This document shows positions 36,401 to 48,890 of a stretch of DNA of 64,000 nt, one piece after another. How positions within the stretch are numbered: the first letter of the stretch is position 1; the number at the start of each line of letters is the position of its first letter. The translations under genes and the position numbers were made by a program. The stretch comes from Cornus controversa (Eukaryota; Streptophyta; Magnoliopsida; Cornales; Cornaceae). The notes under the pieces are model-generated. The model was not told the DNA's origin, did no database searches, and saw only the letters and a program-made list of their open reading frames with translations. The stretch lies in assembly GCA_026545225.1 (NCBI GenBank), contig CM048853.1:53749255-53813254 (forward strand), in the 5' to 3' direction.

Positions 36401-37361
36401 GAATGGAACTGCCAATTCAAACTGCTAGAAATTGCTGATTGGAATTTCTATACAAATGTAACTTAGAATCATTTGCAAATTGTTCGTCAACCACAATAAT
36501 CTGCAATTTCAATTTTATCTCAATTGTCTTTCAATTTTTCTTCAAATCAACATTTTACTTTCTTGTCAATGCATTTCAATTTCCTTAATTGATGCATTTA
36601 CTTTTCAAAATATTTACATTCAAGTCATGCACTTCTAAATTCAATTCTTTCCTAACCATAAACACTTCAAAGTCCTTTTGAAGGCAAAAAAGAATTCCAG
36701 AGGGTGGTCATTCCAGACCCTCTTTCACTCGCCTAAAGCCTTTTTGTTTCTGGATGTTTGTAAGACTTTTCAAATTTGGAATATCCTATAATTCCTCGCA
36801 TGCCCGTGTTTTCAAATCATGAAAGAGCCAAACATTTGTTGGCATGCTTGGCCAGACCACTTGAAAGAGTGTCTTTATGGCTGGTGGAAAGAAATACAAC
36901 ATAAGGTCTAGTGTAGATGATCCATATCAAGAACAAGATGAGTATCAATAGATGGAACTTCTTACTGAAGGTTCCAGATAGTACATAACGAGGGCTGATA
37001 AGTGCTGAATGTTTCACATTTAAACCTCTTTAATTGCATATGTTAATTCTTTAATTGTATTTACATTGATATTTTAATATTATTTTTTTATTTTTGTTGA
37101 TTTGAGGTTCTAATCCAGAATATGGCATATTATGACTCCATTAGCATTTCATGATAGCATTCCTAAATCCAAGTATGCTTAATTCGATGTCTACATCAAG
37201 GAATAGTGAATGGCGTGTCAAGACCGGAATCGGGAAGCTGAAAAGTTGAAGAAATGCAGAGCAAAGAAGTTCGATGTATCGAAATGTAAACTTCGATGCA
37301 TCAAAGATTCGATGCATCGAAGTACCCAATGCATCGCAAATTTCTTCAATAATTTTAATGT
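36401..37361. other. Unclassified AT-rich repeat-like region
   Basis: No gene is seen. Around 36450-36660 the sequence is dominated by 'CAATTTCAATTTT' wording. At 37263-37336 are four near-palindromes of the type TTCGATGCATCGAA. The region may belong to a long Gypsy LTR together with the minisatellite, but no LTR ends were found. Confidence 0.4.
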
Positions 37362-38360
37362 TCAGGGGTAAAAATGTAATTTTGCCTTCTATTATGTTCA
37401 AGGGTAAAAATGTAATTCGTACCTCTTGTTCAAATCATGGGTGGAAACATGATTTTTACTCATTTTTCAAATTCAAGGGCGAAAATATAATTTTTGCCTT
37501 TTGTCAAAATTCAAGGGTAAAAATGTAATTTTTACCTTTTGTCAAAATGAATGGCGAAAATGTAATTTCCACCCAATTTCATGTTCAGTGGTAAAAATGT
37601 AATTTTTGTCTTCTGTTATGTTCAAGGATAAAAACGTAATTTTCACCTATTGTTCAAACCATGGGTGGAAATGTAATTTCTACTCAATTTTCAAATTCAG
37701 GGGTAAAAACATAATTTTTGCCTCCAGTCAAAATTCAAGGGTATAAAATAATTTTTACCTATTTTCAAAATCAAGGACTGAAACATAATTTCCATCAATT
37801 TCATGTTCGGAGTGAAAACGTAATTTTTGCCTACTTCTAAGTTCAAAGGTAAAAACATAATTTTTATCTATTTTCAAAATCAAGGATGGAAACGGAATTT
37901 CCATCCAATTTCATGTTAAGGGGTAAAAACGTAAGTTTTGCTTACTTATAAGTTTAAAGGCGAAAACGTAATTTTTGCCTAGTTTCAAGTTCAAGGTCGA
38001 TAACATAATTTTTGCCTACTTTCAAGTCTAGGGGCAAAAATGTATTTTTTGCCTACTTTCAATTATAGGGGCAAAAATGTAATTTTTGCCTACTTTCAAG
38101 TTCAGGGGCGAAAACATAATTTTTGCTTACTTTCAAGTCCAAGGGCAAAAATGTAATTTTGTTTACTTTCAAGCCCAGGGGTGAGAACATAATACTTGCC
38201 TACTTTCAAGTCTAGGGGCAAAAACGTATTTTTCACCTACTTTCAAGTTCAGGGGTGGAAACATAATTTTCACCTACTTTCAAGTCTAAGGGTGAACGTA
38301 ATTTTTGCCTCCTTTCAAGTTTAAGGGTAAAAACATAATTTTAACCCATTTAATTTTTAT
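37362..38360. repeat. Minisatellite, about 27 units of 36-37 bp
   Basis: The array consists of units of the form GGGTAAAAATGTAATTTTTG followed by a variable 'CCTACTTTCAAGTTCA' part. I count 27 diverged units. The first twelve form two copies of a six-unit higher-order block (about 37366-37587 and 37588-37803): each block has the same order of unit variants, ending with a CCA(C)CAATTTCATGTTC unit. The last ten units are a more uniform subtype with TGCCTACTTTCAAG. Confidence 0.88.
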
Positions 38361-38458
38361 GAGAAAATCATTTTTTTATTTTTTTTATTTTATCATGTTT
38401 ATTCTTGTTTTATATAAACAGTGTTTATGTTACGATTTTGTTTATCCATAAACATGAG

Positions 38459-38950
38459 TGCTGTTTGATAACAAAAAAATGTTTGGCTTATTTTAAAAAT
38501 CATAAACAGAAAAACATGTATGTTAAACTTAAACTGTTTTTTTTAAAAACAAAATCAACACAATAAATTACATAAAAAGTCAAGTTCATGCTATAACAAA
38601 TCTATACAATAATAACAGAGCAAGAAATATACATAAAAAAGAAATAAATAATATTTGGTTACATATATATCTACACACTGCAAATTATACTGTAAAACTA
38701 GAATAACCCACAACCCAGAAGGCTAAGTAGGGGGATGCACACGATTCAGTTCCTTACGGTTATTGGGAGAACCAGAACCAGAACCAGAACCATTCCCAAC
38801 GGTTCCTTAATCCTTAATTTTAAAACCTTAATAAATGAGTTCGATTTAATTCGGTTATTATAGGAGTTGTATTTAACTTTATAATAGTTATAATAACTTA
38901 ATTGTTTAAAATTTTTTACATAACGAAAGGTTATTATAACTATTACAATG

Positions 38951-39003
<53 letters not shown>

Positions 39004-39854
39004 CGGTTCTAGTTCTGGTTCCAAGGCTTGGAACCAAAATCGTAGTGAACAGTTCCTAAAATTTGGAGCCGGAACAGGAACCTAAATCGAAGTGAACGGT
39101 TCGGTTTGGTTCAGCTAAAGTTCTTTATGGTTCGACCAGTTCTTTGTGCACACCCCTGTCAACAAAACAAAATATATATAAATATGAAAAAGTTGAAAGT
39201 TTTTCAATTTGTATGGAGTGAGAAAAGGGATTTGAAGGGCATACTCTTTCTCTTGAACTTCTTATGCTAGTACTTTCTTTTTCATTTTTTTAATTTATAT
39301 TTTCCTTTCAATACTAAAAATGAAGAAATGATATGAGTACAAAATATCATTCTTGTTTTCTTGACAAGGAGATGGTTGAGACTTCTTTGTTTTTTTTCCT
39401 CAAATAAGGTTTTTTTTTTAGCATGGGTGCCCCTAAGTAACTATTTCTTATTATCAAGTATATTAGTAACTATTCATATTGTACCCAATATTTTTTTCTC
39501 AAGCCAATTGATGCTCTTTAATTCTGTCCATTCTTGATAATTGTAATATTTTTATTGTTGTATCAAACAATAGCCTTTTATTATTTTTTTTCTTTTCATT
39601 TTCTCACTTTTAGTTTCAATTTTTAATTAAAATAATATAATCACCATTTTAGATAAAAAAATAAATTTTTTTTTAATAAACATAAACAATAAACATCATT
39701 TTGGTGTTTAGGATTTGAAGGCTTAACTACAGTGTTGTTCTAAAAGCGTTTTGACAATTTATAAACAAAACAAAAATTATCAAACATGTTTATCCTAAAA
39801 AAATTTTTTTATAAATAATAAACACTAAACATAAACAGTTACTAAACGGGCCCC
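38459..39854. mobile_element. Possible hAT-type element enclosing the GTGCAC element
   Basis: The left end GTGCTGTTTGATAAC and the complement of the right end (GGCCCGTTTAGTAAC) share a hAT-like terminus. The flanking subterminal parts repeat ATAAACA/TGTTTAT words in both orientations. No target duplication was found and no transposase is visible. It encloses the element at 38729-39157. Confidence 0.33.
38729..39157. mobile_element. Small TIR element with GGTTC/GAACC interior, copy 1
   Basis: The ends AGGGGGATGCACACGA and TTTGTGCACACCCCT are imperfect inverted repeats. The interior is a partly palindromic array of GGAACC, GGTTC and GAACCG words flanking a TA microsatellite (about 38954-38999). 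The same design occurs at 53616-54213. It is a common nonautonomous plant element type; the superfamily is uncertain. Confidence 0.6.
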
Positions 39855-39967
39855 AAGTTATCCAAGGATAGGATATCCTCTTGTTTTCTACAATCTCAAT
39901 GTCCAAACACTTATGTTTTATTTTCATGGACCCAATTCAAGGCCTTTTGGTTTCATCTTCTCCAACA

Positions 39968-40318
39968 CTTCTGCTCCGTTTGGATAGACACGAGAGAAAA
40001 GAAATGAGAGGATACATTAGTTATGAGAGAAAAGAAAAGAGAGGAGAGGATAGTAACAAACTTTATTCATGTTTGGATAAATAAAAGAGAAAAGAAACAA
40101 GATGATAACATTCTTGTTTGGATAACATATGAGAGAGAAACAATAACGACTAAATTATTATCATATCTTTTTATATTTATGAGATATGGGTTGAATAACA
40201 ATTTTCTCTTTTTAATAAAGTCTATCCAAACACAACATGGTATATCCTCTCCTTTCTTTTCTCTCCTTATCCTTCCAAATCCCTCAATTCAAGAATTACA
40301 AGTTTCATAACCAAATAT
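39968..40318. mobile_element. Candidate MITE with CCGTTTGGAT / ATCCAAAC ends
   Basis: The segment starts near CTCCGTTTGGATAGACACGA, repeats GTTTGGATAA several times, and on its right side carries the complementary words TCTATCCAAACAC and CCTCTCCTTTCTTTTCTCTC. The two halves could pair. The exact ends and the target duplication were not resolved. Confidence 0.35.
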
Positions 40319-40608
40319 GGTCTTACACCATAGATGGTTTCTTCAAGCTTCATTCATGGTGATCAAATACTCAAAAAGTATGTTCATTATTCCTATTTCA
40401 TCCTCATATTATCTTTTATTATTCATTTCTTTAACAATTAAACCCTAAATCAATTCAAATCAACCATGCCTTACTTGTGTGTATATACACACACACTTGA
40501 ATTTAAATAATCAAAAATTCATCTCAAATCATCAAAATCAAGCAAACAAATGCTTTCACAATCCATAATCATATCAAAATCCATGAATATACCAAGAAAA
40601 ATCATTAA

Positions 40609-40631
40609 AACAAGTGTGTATGTATGTAGAC

Positions 40632-40670
<39 letters not shown>

Positions 40671-40711
40671 CATATATATATATATACATGGGTCTACACA
40701 CTTGAGGTTGA
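40609..40711. repeat. Hairpin around a TA repeat
   Basis: The left arm CAAGTGTGTATGTATGTAGA and the right arm with ATGGGTCTACACACTTG are complementary over most of their length, with TATATA runs between. The transcript or single strand could fold into a roughly 100-nt hairpin. No miRNA-like conserved duplex is claimed. Confidence 0.6.
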
Positions 40712-40999
40712 AGGAGAAGAGCCAAAGAAATCCCCAAAAAGTCCCTTCTCTCTTTTCCTCTCCTTCATCTGTGTCTCACTCTAGCTCACTGTTGGAGCTC
40801 AAAATGGATAGCCTTGTATTTAAATCCTGTGCATTGCAGCCCCCATCCAACCTAGCACCCATTGGCTACAATAATAAAATAATAAAAAAAAAACAAAGAA
40901 GGAAAAAAAAAAATCCAAACAAGAAAATAGAAAAAGGTAAAAGATGTTAAATTATTTGTTTGTTTTTTAATACATACAAAAAAAAAAGTTCAAAAATAA

Positions 41000-41380
41000 A
41001 AATGCTAAAAAATTAAATCAAAATTTTTAAGAAAAAAACAAAACAAAATGCAAATGCCTTCGGCATTAGTACGAGCAAGACTGAAGCATAGGAATAGACC
41101 AACAAAATGCTTCTCCTTGAAAAAAAATGTCCATTTACATTCAAATGAAGAACATTCTCTATAATCAGAATCTGAACACGGTGAATGGTAAGCTTGCTTT
41201 TTAACTGTCAATTACAAGTCATAGCTTCTTTCTTCACGCAGTCTTACTTCTTTCTACTAGCCCTTTCTATCATCTTTACGGGCTCAGATACATCTTTACA
41301 GTCCATTCCTAGACTCGATTGTTAAGATTTGCAAGGATTCAGTCCAGCTTCTGTCCTTTGCCCTGGTTTCAGTACATGTA
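41000..41380 (-). other. Non-repetitive stretch, possibly a 3' exon/UTR on the minus strand
   Basis: Unlike its surroundings, this region has balanced composition. Read on the minus strand it could end a coding exon (frame with RAKDRSWTESLQILTIESR then TAA at about 41308-41310) followed by about 300 bp of UTR-like sequence. I recognise no family. It would be downstream of the minus-strand first exon at 45526-45816 if that gene is real. Confidence 0.22.
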
Positions 41381-44300
41381 TGTAAAGGAAATTGTGGAGC
41401 TCACTAACAAACCAAACCATAGCTGTCAACCGGAGGAAAATAAGGAGGAGAATTAGGAAGACAACCAATCCTACTCTCTAAATTTTGAAAAGATATTATG
41501 TTGTTAGTTTTATCTTGAAATGATTTTCTTGTTGTTATTTAAATTTTGTAATCTCTAGAAGATAACTATTCTGTTGTACCAATACTTTATAAAGAGTTAT
41601 CTGTGTATGATGGTTTATTTGATTTTAGAAAAATATCAATTCTTGAACAATTCCACAATTCTCTGTTTCATATTCTCTTATACTTCTATCAGTTCAATTG
41701 TCTTACGTGGTATCAGACTGAGCCACAAAAAACTAACATCTCATCATGTCTTCATATCCTTCTTCATCCACTAGCACTGATTCTCATTATTCTTCTCTCA
41801 CTACTATTACTCCACTCTCCAATATAGTTTCAATTAAATTGACTGCTGAAAACTATCCATCTGGAAGGCACAATTAGTGCCCTATTTCCGTGGCCAGGAT
41901 CTATATGGCTTTCTTGATGGTACTTCCAAAATTCCTCCCCAAAGTATTACCTCTCTGCAACCTGCTATGAATGCAACTACTCAAAAATCAAATCCTGCGC
42001 ATTCTCAATGGGTGCGACAGAACAATCTCATCTTAAGCATTCTCCTGTCTTCCATGACTGAGAGTGTCTTAGCCCAGGTTGTCTCTCATATCATGTCTCA
42101 TGAGGTCTGGCGTGCTCTCGAAACAAATTTCTCTTCGCAGTCCAGAGCCCGTACCATCCAGGTTCGGACTCAACTTGCCAATGCCAAGAAAGGCAGTCAA
42201 TTTGCCAATGATTATTTTCTATCCATCAAAAAATTAGCTGATGAACTTGCTATGGCTGGTCAACCTCTCAAGTGTGACGACGTCATTTCTTATATTCTTG
42301 CTGGACTCGGGCACAAATATGACAGCTTCGTGTCCTCCATCTGTGCTCGCACTGACCATGTCACACTTGAAGAAGTATACTCTTTGCTCATTCTAACTGA
42401 ATCTCGTGTCAACCGTCATTATCTTTTTGCGCCTACACCAATTGCTGAAGCAAATGTCGTCCAAAAACAATCGCAACCCTTCACTAATAGGGGGCGAAGT
42501 AACTCTCGTGGTCGAGGCCGCTACAATCATTCTCGGGGAGGGGGTACTTCCTCCTATAATCGCCATGGCACATCTAACTCTTCTCCAGTTGTGTGTCAAG
42601 TTTGCGGCAAACCTGGCCACTCCGCTCGCAAGTGCTACCATCGTTCCGATCTCAGCTATCAGGATCCTCCTCGATCTCAGAATAAACAAGCCTTGGTTAC
42701 AGCTAATAATGGCAGCTGGGGGAGTGACTGGCATGTGGACACAGGTATCACTCACCATATCACCCATGATATGGCCAATCTGAACTTACCACCTGCACAT
42801 AATATTAATGTGCCTCAAGTATCTCACTCTGCAAGAACAGATGAAGAAGCACCTGTCAGGCCTGCTGATTCTACCTCCTTACCAGTCATCATAGCTGCTG
42901 ATCCATCTCTTTCTCCAACTATCCCAGAAGCTGCACCTCAGCCCCCTTCGAATCCTGCTGCTCCACAACAAAACACCAGCAATCATGCCATGGTGACCAG
43001 ATCCAAAAGCAATATTTTTAAACCCAAATCCATCTCTGATGACTTTGTGAAGTACCCACTTCCGAAAACCTTGTTTAGCTCTCTTGATTCTACTGCTGTC
43101 GAACCATCTTGTTATAGTGATGCAGCAAAATCACCACACTGGCGTGGAGCCATGAATACTGAGTTTGATGCCCTTTTACGCAATGGCACATGGTCATTAG
43201 TTGCACCACCTCCAAAGGCCAACATTGTTGGCTACCGCTGGATCTACAAAATTAAAACACATGCTGATGGTACCATAGAGCGCTATAAGGCAAGATTGGC
43301 TGCCAAGGGTTTTCATCAGCAAGAAGGTGTTGATTTTAATGAAACCTTTAGCCCTGTTGTCAAACATGCTACAATTCGTATTGTCTTGTCCATGGCTGTC
43401 TCTTTTAACTAGCAGATTAAGCAAATTGATGTCCAAAATACTTTTTTGCATGGAAAATTGGAAGAAGTATATATGGCACAACCTCAAGATTACGTTCATC
43501 CATAATATCTTATCATCTTTGCAAGTTGCATAAGTCATTATATGGCCTGAAACAAGCTCCGAGAGCTTGGTTCTCTCTTTTAACTGATAAGTTACAAGAA
43601 ATAGGATTTGATAATAGCAAGGCCGACACTTCTCTGTTTATTTGGCGTAAGCATGTTGCTCTGGTCGTCATTCTCATTTACGTTGATGATATTATCATCA
43701 CCGGAAATTCCAGTCATGCTATACAACATGTAATTCGGTCATTACACTCTGACTTTGCAATTAAAGAACTTGGTGATCTTAGCTATTTTTTGGGTAGAAG
43801 TTTTGCGCTCAAAATAAGGCATGTATTTAACTCAACAAAAGTATATGCATGGCTGATCTTCTAAAACACACTCACATGGCAGAAGCCAAGCCGTGCGCGA
43901 GTCCTATGTCAACTTTCTGCAACTAAGGGTGCTAAATTTTCAGATCTTCATCTCTATAGACAAGTTGTTGGCAGCCTACAATATTTGGCTTTCACCAAAC
44001 CTGACCTTGCTTTTTCAGTACACAAAGTAAGTAAATTTATGCATAACCCGTTAGAACCACACTGGTAGGCTGTGAAAAGGATTCTACGTTATCTCAAACA
44101 TACCATATCAACGAGTTTGTTCCTCAGCAAGACATCCAATTTTGCAGTTCAAGCATTTTTCGATTCTGATTGGGCAGTTGATCGAGATGATCGTCGGTCA
44201 GTAGGTGCATATTGTATTTTTATGGGCAACAATCTTATTTTCTGGAGGTGCAAGCAACAATTCATAGTTGCCCATTACCCGTAGTAGTACCGAACCTGAA

Positions 44301-44900
44301 TACAAGTCCCTTGCGAATACAGCTTCCGAACTACAATGGCTGCAATCGATTTTATCTGAAATTGGTCTTAAAATTCCACAACCCCTGTGTTGTGGAGTGA
44401 CAATATTGGCGCCACATACTAGGCCGCCAATCCTTTGTTTCATGCTCATACAAAGCACATTGAGATTGATTTCCATTATGTGCATGACCTAGTTCGAAGA
44501 AAGCAGCTTTTGGTTCAGTTTATCGAGTAAAGATCAACTTGCCGATTCATTAACAAAGCCGGTGTCTCCTCACAAGTTTCAAACCATATTGGCCAATCTA
44601 AATGTTCGAACACTACCCTCCAGATTGAGGGGGCGTGTAGAGGAAATTGTGGAGCTCACTAACAAGGAGAATTAGGAAGACAACCGATCATACTCTCTAA
44701 ATTTTGAAAAGATATTCTGTTGTTAGTTTTATCTTGAAATGATTTTCTTGTTGTTATTTAAATTTTGTAATCTCTAGAAGATAACTACTCTGTTGTACCA
44801 ATACTCTATAAAGAGTTATCTGTGTATGATGGTTTATTTGATTTTGGAAAAATATCAATTATTGAACAATTCCACAATTCTCTCTTTCATATTCTCTTTA
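41381..44900 (+). mobile_element. Ty1/Copia element, broken, with both LTRs
   Basis: The 5' LTR (41381 to about 41707) starts TGTAAAGGAAATTGTGGAGC. The primer-binding site TGGTATCAGA (41708-41717) follows. The 3' LTR (44636 to about 44900) starts TGTAGAGGAAATTGTGGAGC. The LTRs are clearly related but differ at several bases and in length, so it is older than the Copia at 25994. Recognised parts are gag (about 41760-42700, zinc knuckle CQVCGKPGHSARKC), a protease trace (WHVDTGITHHIT), reverse transcriptase (about 43130-43850, with YVDDIIITG) and RNase H (about 44130-44500). It has several breaks and is a fossil. Confidence 0.9.
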
Positions 44901-45014
44901 TGATTGTAGCCACGTTCATCAAATCGCATACCGGGCATGTTCTACAACCTACACATTCTAGAACAACTAATATTCATCTCACAAATCATTCGAACTTCCA
45001 AAAACCTGTGCGTT

Positions 45015-45291
45015 TTGCAGACTGATATGTACAACACACAAGGTGGCTGCCCAGCTGTATGCTTTTCTAGAATCATGAGATTATAGTGAATCTTTTCATT
45101 ATTATCATTAACTATATATAGGAGTCCTTCCAACAAACTATCCAGAATATCAGAAAAATACAAACTATCCAGAAAAATATCTTATGAGATAATATCTACA
45201 ATATATCTAGAAATTAACATAAATTTGTTACAACAAATATCTATATATTATCTAAATAGTTTATCAAATTATTCTAGATATACGTCAAACA
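45015..45291 (-). mobile_element. Probable solo Copia LTR
   Basis: On the minus strand the sequence starts TGTTTGACGTATATCTAG, contains the 'AGATATTATCTCATAAGATA' phrase and then GGACTCCTATATATAG, a wording typical of short Copia LTRs with their TATA region. The 3' end is probably TCTGCA near 45016. Clear target duplications were not found. Confidence 0.42.
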
Positions 45292-45525
45292 TTGTGTATG
45301 TGTTACCTGAATATTCAATACAAAGTGTGGATTAGTGGCTATTTAAAGTAAAATCATAGAGACCGAAACTAAACTATATGTGTATTTGTGTGCGTGTATG
45401 TGTGTGGGCAAACCATCATTAAAACCCTATATCGACTAAAGAAAGAAAAACCGAATCAAGAACAAAACTTTAATAAGCAAACTATTAAATACGGATAAAT
45501 AAAGAAAACTGTGTTGAAATCTTAC

Positions 45526-45816
45526 CAAGGTCTATGGTTGAATTTGAGTCGAGTGATGAGAAATTGTGGTGATCCTCGCAAGAAGTAATCCACCTCAGTT
45601 CCGCAGAGAGCTCGTGATGAATTTGCCGGTGGTCTGATGGAAAATATTTTCGGGTTTAGATTGTTGCGACTTGAAGGGTTTCGATCAAGCGTGCTTGGAA
45701 AACAATGGTGGTTTCGTCTTGAGAGATGATGGGGGTGTGAGTGATTTTTCCGATCTCGTTGACAATTCTGTTTATCAATGAAAAACGAAAAAAAGCGTTG
45801 GGAGGGAAATATATAG
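45526..45816 (-). promoter_or_regulatory. Candidate promoter and non-coding first exon
   Basis: On the minus strand a TATA motif CTATATATTT lies at 45807-45816. It is followed by about 255 bp with no ATG at all (no CAT on the plus strand between 45526 and 45780) and then a consensus donor CCTTG/GTAAG at 45526/45525. The composition (CCACCGG, GAGCTCTCTGCGG) is leader-like and unlike the nearby repeats. This suggests the 5' UTR exon of an unknown minus-strand host gene whose coding exons would lie at lower coordinates. I could not identify those with confidence. Confidence 0.38.
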
Positions 45817-46039
45817 CCGATTTAATTCGGGTCCGTTTGGAAGCAATGTACAAAATATCCGTACATGGAAGCTTGAATAAAGATATCTAAACAGTGTCTT
45901 CTCGCATCGATTGGGTATTTACTCATTTCTTTTTGTGACATAATTTTGAAGAAATGTTTTGGAAATAGAATGGAAGGAATCGAAATTTGGTTTATGGAAT
46001 TTATGCTGCAAATGAGTTAAGTGGAGCAGAGCTTTAGTC

Positions 46040-46500
46040 TGTTAGGGTTAGCTTGTTAGTTGATAGGCCTGATTTGGACTTGTCATTGCTTTGAAAAATT
46101 AAACTCGCTCTGCTGGTTTAATAAATAAAAATTTGTTCGAATTTGATTTGAATTCATATTTAAAATTATTTTAGCTTATTCATAAATGTAAACAAACCTA
46201 CACAAGTTTATATTCATGAACATGTTCACGAAAACTTACTTTTTTGAACTTATACAAAACTATGCTTATGAATATGTTCATGAGCCTATATAAACTCTAC
46301 ACAAGTCTATATTTGCAAATATTTACGAGACAACACGAGCTCATTGCTCACGAGTCTAGATGAGTTGAGCTCAATACTATTCAAGATTGACTCGTTTACT
46401 AAACGAACTTAAAAATCAAATTCATGAAAGAGTCTGAGTTAAGTCTTGAACGAGCCAAGTTAAGCTCAAGCTGTTCATGAGCAACTCGGTTCTTTTGCAG
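46040..46500. repeat. Dispersed repeat with GAGCTC / TTCATGAA words
   Basis: The region repeats words such as TGTTCATGA, GAGTTGAGCTCAA and ACGAGCCAAG, a style known from a widespread plant nonautonomous repeat family. It has no coding capacity and its ends were not resolved. A shorter related patch may occur at 32440-32700. Confidence 0.4.
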
Positions 46501-47399
46501 TTCCAAATACAACAAAAAAAATGATAATTTCAATTCAAAGTTTTATGGAACTATATAGAATCACCGCCTTACATTGAGTTTCGGTACGTTTGAGTCATTT
46601 TTTTTAATTAAATTTAAAAAATATAAATTTGTAGAGAAAATAGTTTTTCGAAGGCCCTCTTGAATTTGTTGCTGTATAGTTACATGGCTCATAGGATCTT
46701 AGACTCAGATTTGCTAGCGGAAGGTGTTAGACACCTCTAAAGTGTAATTTCATGGTCACTACACTTTTTTTTTTATAGTAAAAATCTCGTTTTATCCTTA
46801 TCCTTTAAAATTTCTTAAATTACATTTAATTTTATAAAAGTTAGTTTTGTAGTTTTTATGCACGTTGTTGAAAATGTACTTTGGTAGTCCGCCAAGCTCA
46901 CAATGAGGGTCCCATTGTGTTTATTGCCTTTATCTAGACTTCCAGGAATTAACAAATTAAGTACAATCAAAAGCTAGCGAGCCTTTGTTTTTTGGTTCAA
47001 CAATTGTTTTTGTTTGTCTTGTTCGACCATAATAAGGTTTAGTTATATATATTTTTCTGGTTTAGTAGTCCTACTACTATTACTATTACTGTGATTGTTA
47101 TTGTATATACTAGTTTACTTTTTTATTTATTTTGCCTTGGCTCTCCACGTTAAATACAAAAAAAGGTGTGTTAGTACCACGTTAAATACAAAAAAAGGTG
47201 TGTTAGTATTACTACAGTAAAATTTATGTCAATTTTTTTTATGAACTATCACTTAATTAGAGATAATTTATATGACCGATGTCACTCGTATGAGATAAGG
47301 CAAGAATAATGATGAATAAACACATGGCTATAATTCTTTAAAAATGACTTATCCAAGAGAATAAATCTTAGGAATAATAAAAAAAAAAAAGAAATGGAG
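46501..47399. other. AT-rich stretch without genes; 31-35 bp tandem duplication
   Basis: Nothing coding is seen. At 47146-47209 the phrase CACGTTAAATACAAAAAAAG followed by GTGTGTTAGTA occurs twice in a row, an almost exact short tandem duplication. Confidence 0.6.
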
Positions 47400-48890
47400 G
47401 ATGATTGAAAAATTGTCTGGGGGATTCTTAGAAAGATGGACTAAGTTAGGGTTAAACAGAAAGTATTTAATGAAGTTGGAGGATTTTGTCAAAAAAAAAA
47501 TTTAATAATAATAAATTGATAAAATGAGGGCTAATATGGTTCACTTGAGAAATTTTGTATTTGTGCAAAATGACAAGGCTAATAAGGAAATAATATTTTT
47601 AAAAGTTTATGGGTAATTTTTGAGAAAAATGGCAAAGTGAGAACCAAAATAGCATCTTTGTAACTTTTAGGAGTTTTTCATGAAAATAACAAAATGAGAT
47701 TAGAGTTTGATTTTTAAGAATCGATTAATATTTTTATCAAAATGATAAAATTGTTGTCACCCAAAATGGCCTCACTTGGCTGCCACTTTGGCAAATATCG
47801 GGACCGATTAAGAGTGTGGCACCTGAAAATTAGTTTCAGTAATATTTGTGTTAAAATGGGTATTGTTGCTTAGTATGGGAGCTACGACATGTGTTGGATA
47901 AAAGATATAAAGGCTTTTGTTTGGGAGTGAATATCTATGTCAGGACTCAGGAGGGGATAAGTCTTGGCATATTCAGGAAGGACTCTACTTCAAGGTCAGA
48001 AGGTTATCACGTGAGAATTAAAGACATGTTTGACAAGAAGATGAACATTAGTGGGACTTGAAATCTAAGAAAGGTTGGATCAAGGTGCTAAATCAAAGGA
48101 AATGGAAGACACGTGAAGCTCAGTGGTGCACTGATTTATTTAGTTATTTCCTTTTCTGTATTTCTTTCATTTCTATTTTTTTCTTCTTGCATAGATTTAG
48201 TTGGTCATTTGCTTTTCTATAAATAAGTGATGCAGAAATCTATGGAAAGGATTCATGACCAAACCAACTTTACATCAACTCCAATACAATCTCCCTTTAT
48301 TCTCTGAAATATTTCTATTTATTTAATTTTACATCTCCCTCAATTTCTTGCTCTTTCCTGTTTTAATTAGTCTGTCTATCCATTTCTCTCTCTCTCTTTC
48401 TATCTCCCTCCTTTCTCCAATTTAATCTTGTAATTTTTTACACCAACGTCCTCTTAATTGAGGCAACAAGAATTTGGTATTTTCTCTTATTAATTAATTG
48501 CCTAATCCTAAATATTAGTCCTCTTAGTTGAGGCAAATGAACTGGTGTTCGACTAGTTTATTTTCTCTGAACTGATTAAATGACTCTGACACACTGAATG
48601 ATTAAGTGGACGAACAAAAAAAAAAAAAATTCATGATCATGGAGTGGCCTCTTCGAGTGCCACATACTCCAGCATTGGAACTCAAGACAAATGGTATATC
48701 TTGAAAATATCATGTCGAAGGTCTAAGGTTTTTTTGATTAAATGATAAAAGGATAGGCTAAAAGAGAAAACATGGTTAAAATGGTGGTTGGATATAGAAA
48801 ATGAAAATGATTTGTAGCAAATTATGGAAAACTAACAACAGGGTCATTTACTCTAGAGATACTTAGACTTACTCGTTCAAAAAAAGGATA
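47400..48890 (+). other. LTR-like non-coding region
   Basis: The layout resembles a long LTR: an AT-rich segment, then a TCTATAAATAAGTGATG promoter motif near 48217, then a CT-rich leader (48340-48420). The words 'GTCCTCTTA.TTGAGGCAA' occur twice, near 48449 and 48519. No gag or pol is attached, and LTR ends and primer-binding site were not located. Confidence 0.3.

Noticed and set aside
40636-40686. miRNA precursor in the TA hairpin
   Set aside because: The loop is formed by simple TA repeats and the paired arms are short low-complexity GTGTGTA words, with no stable 21-nt duplex distinct from the microsatellite.
40702-40950. 82-codon ORF near the hairpin
   Set aside because: The second half is lysine-rich from A-runs (AAAAAA), and no family features are visible.
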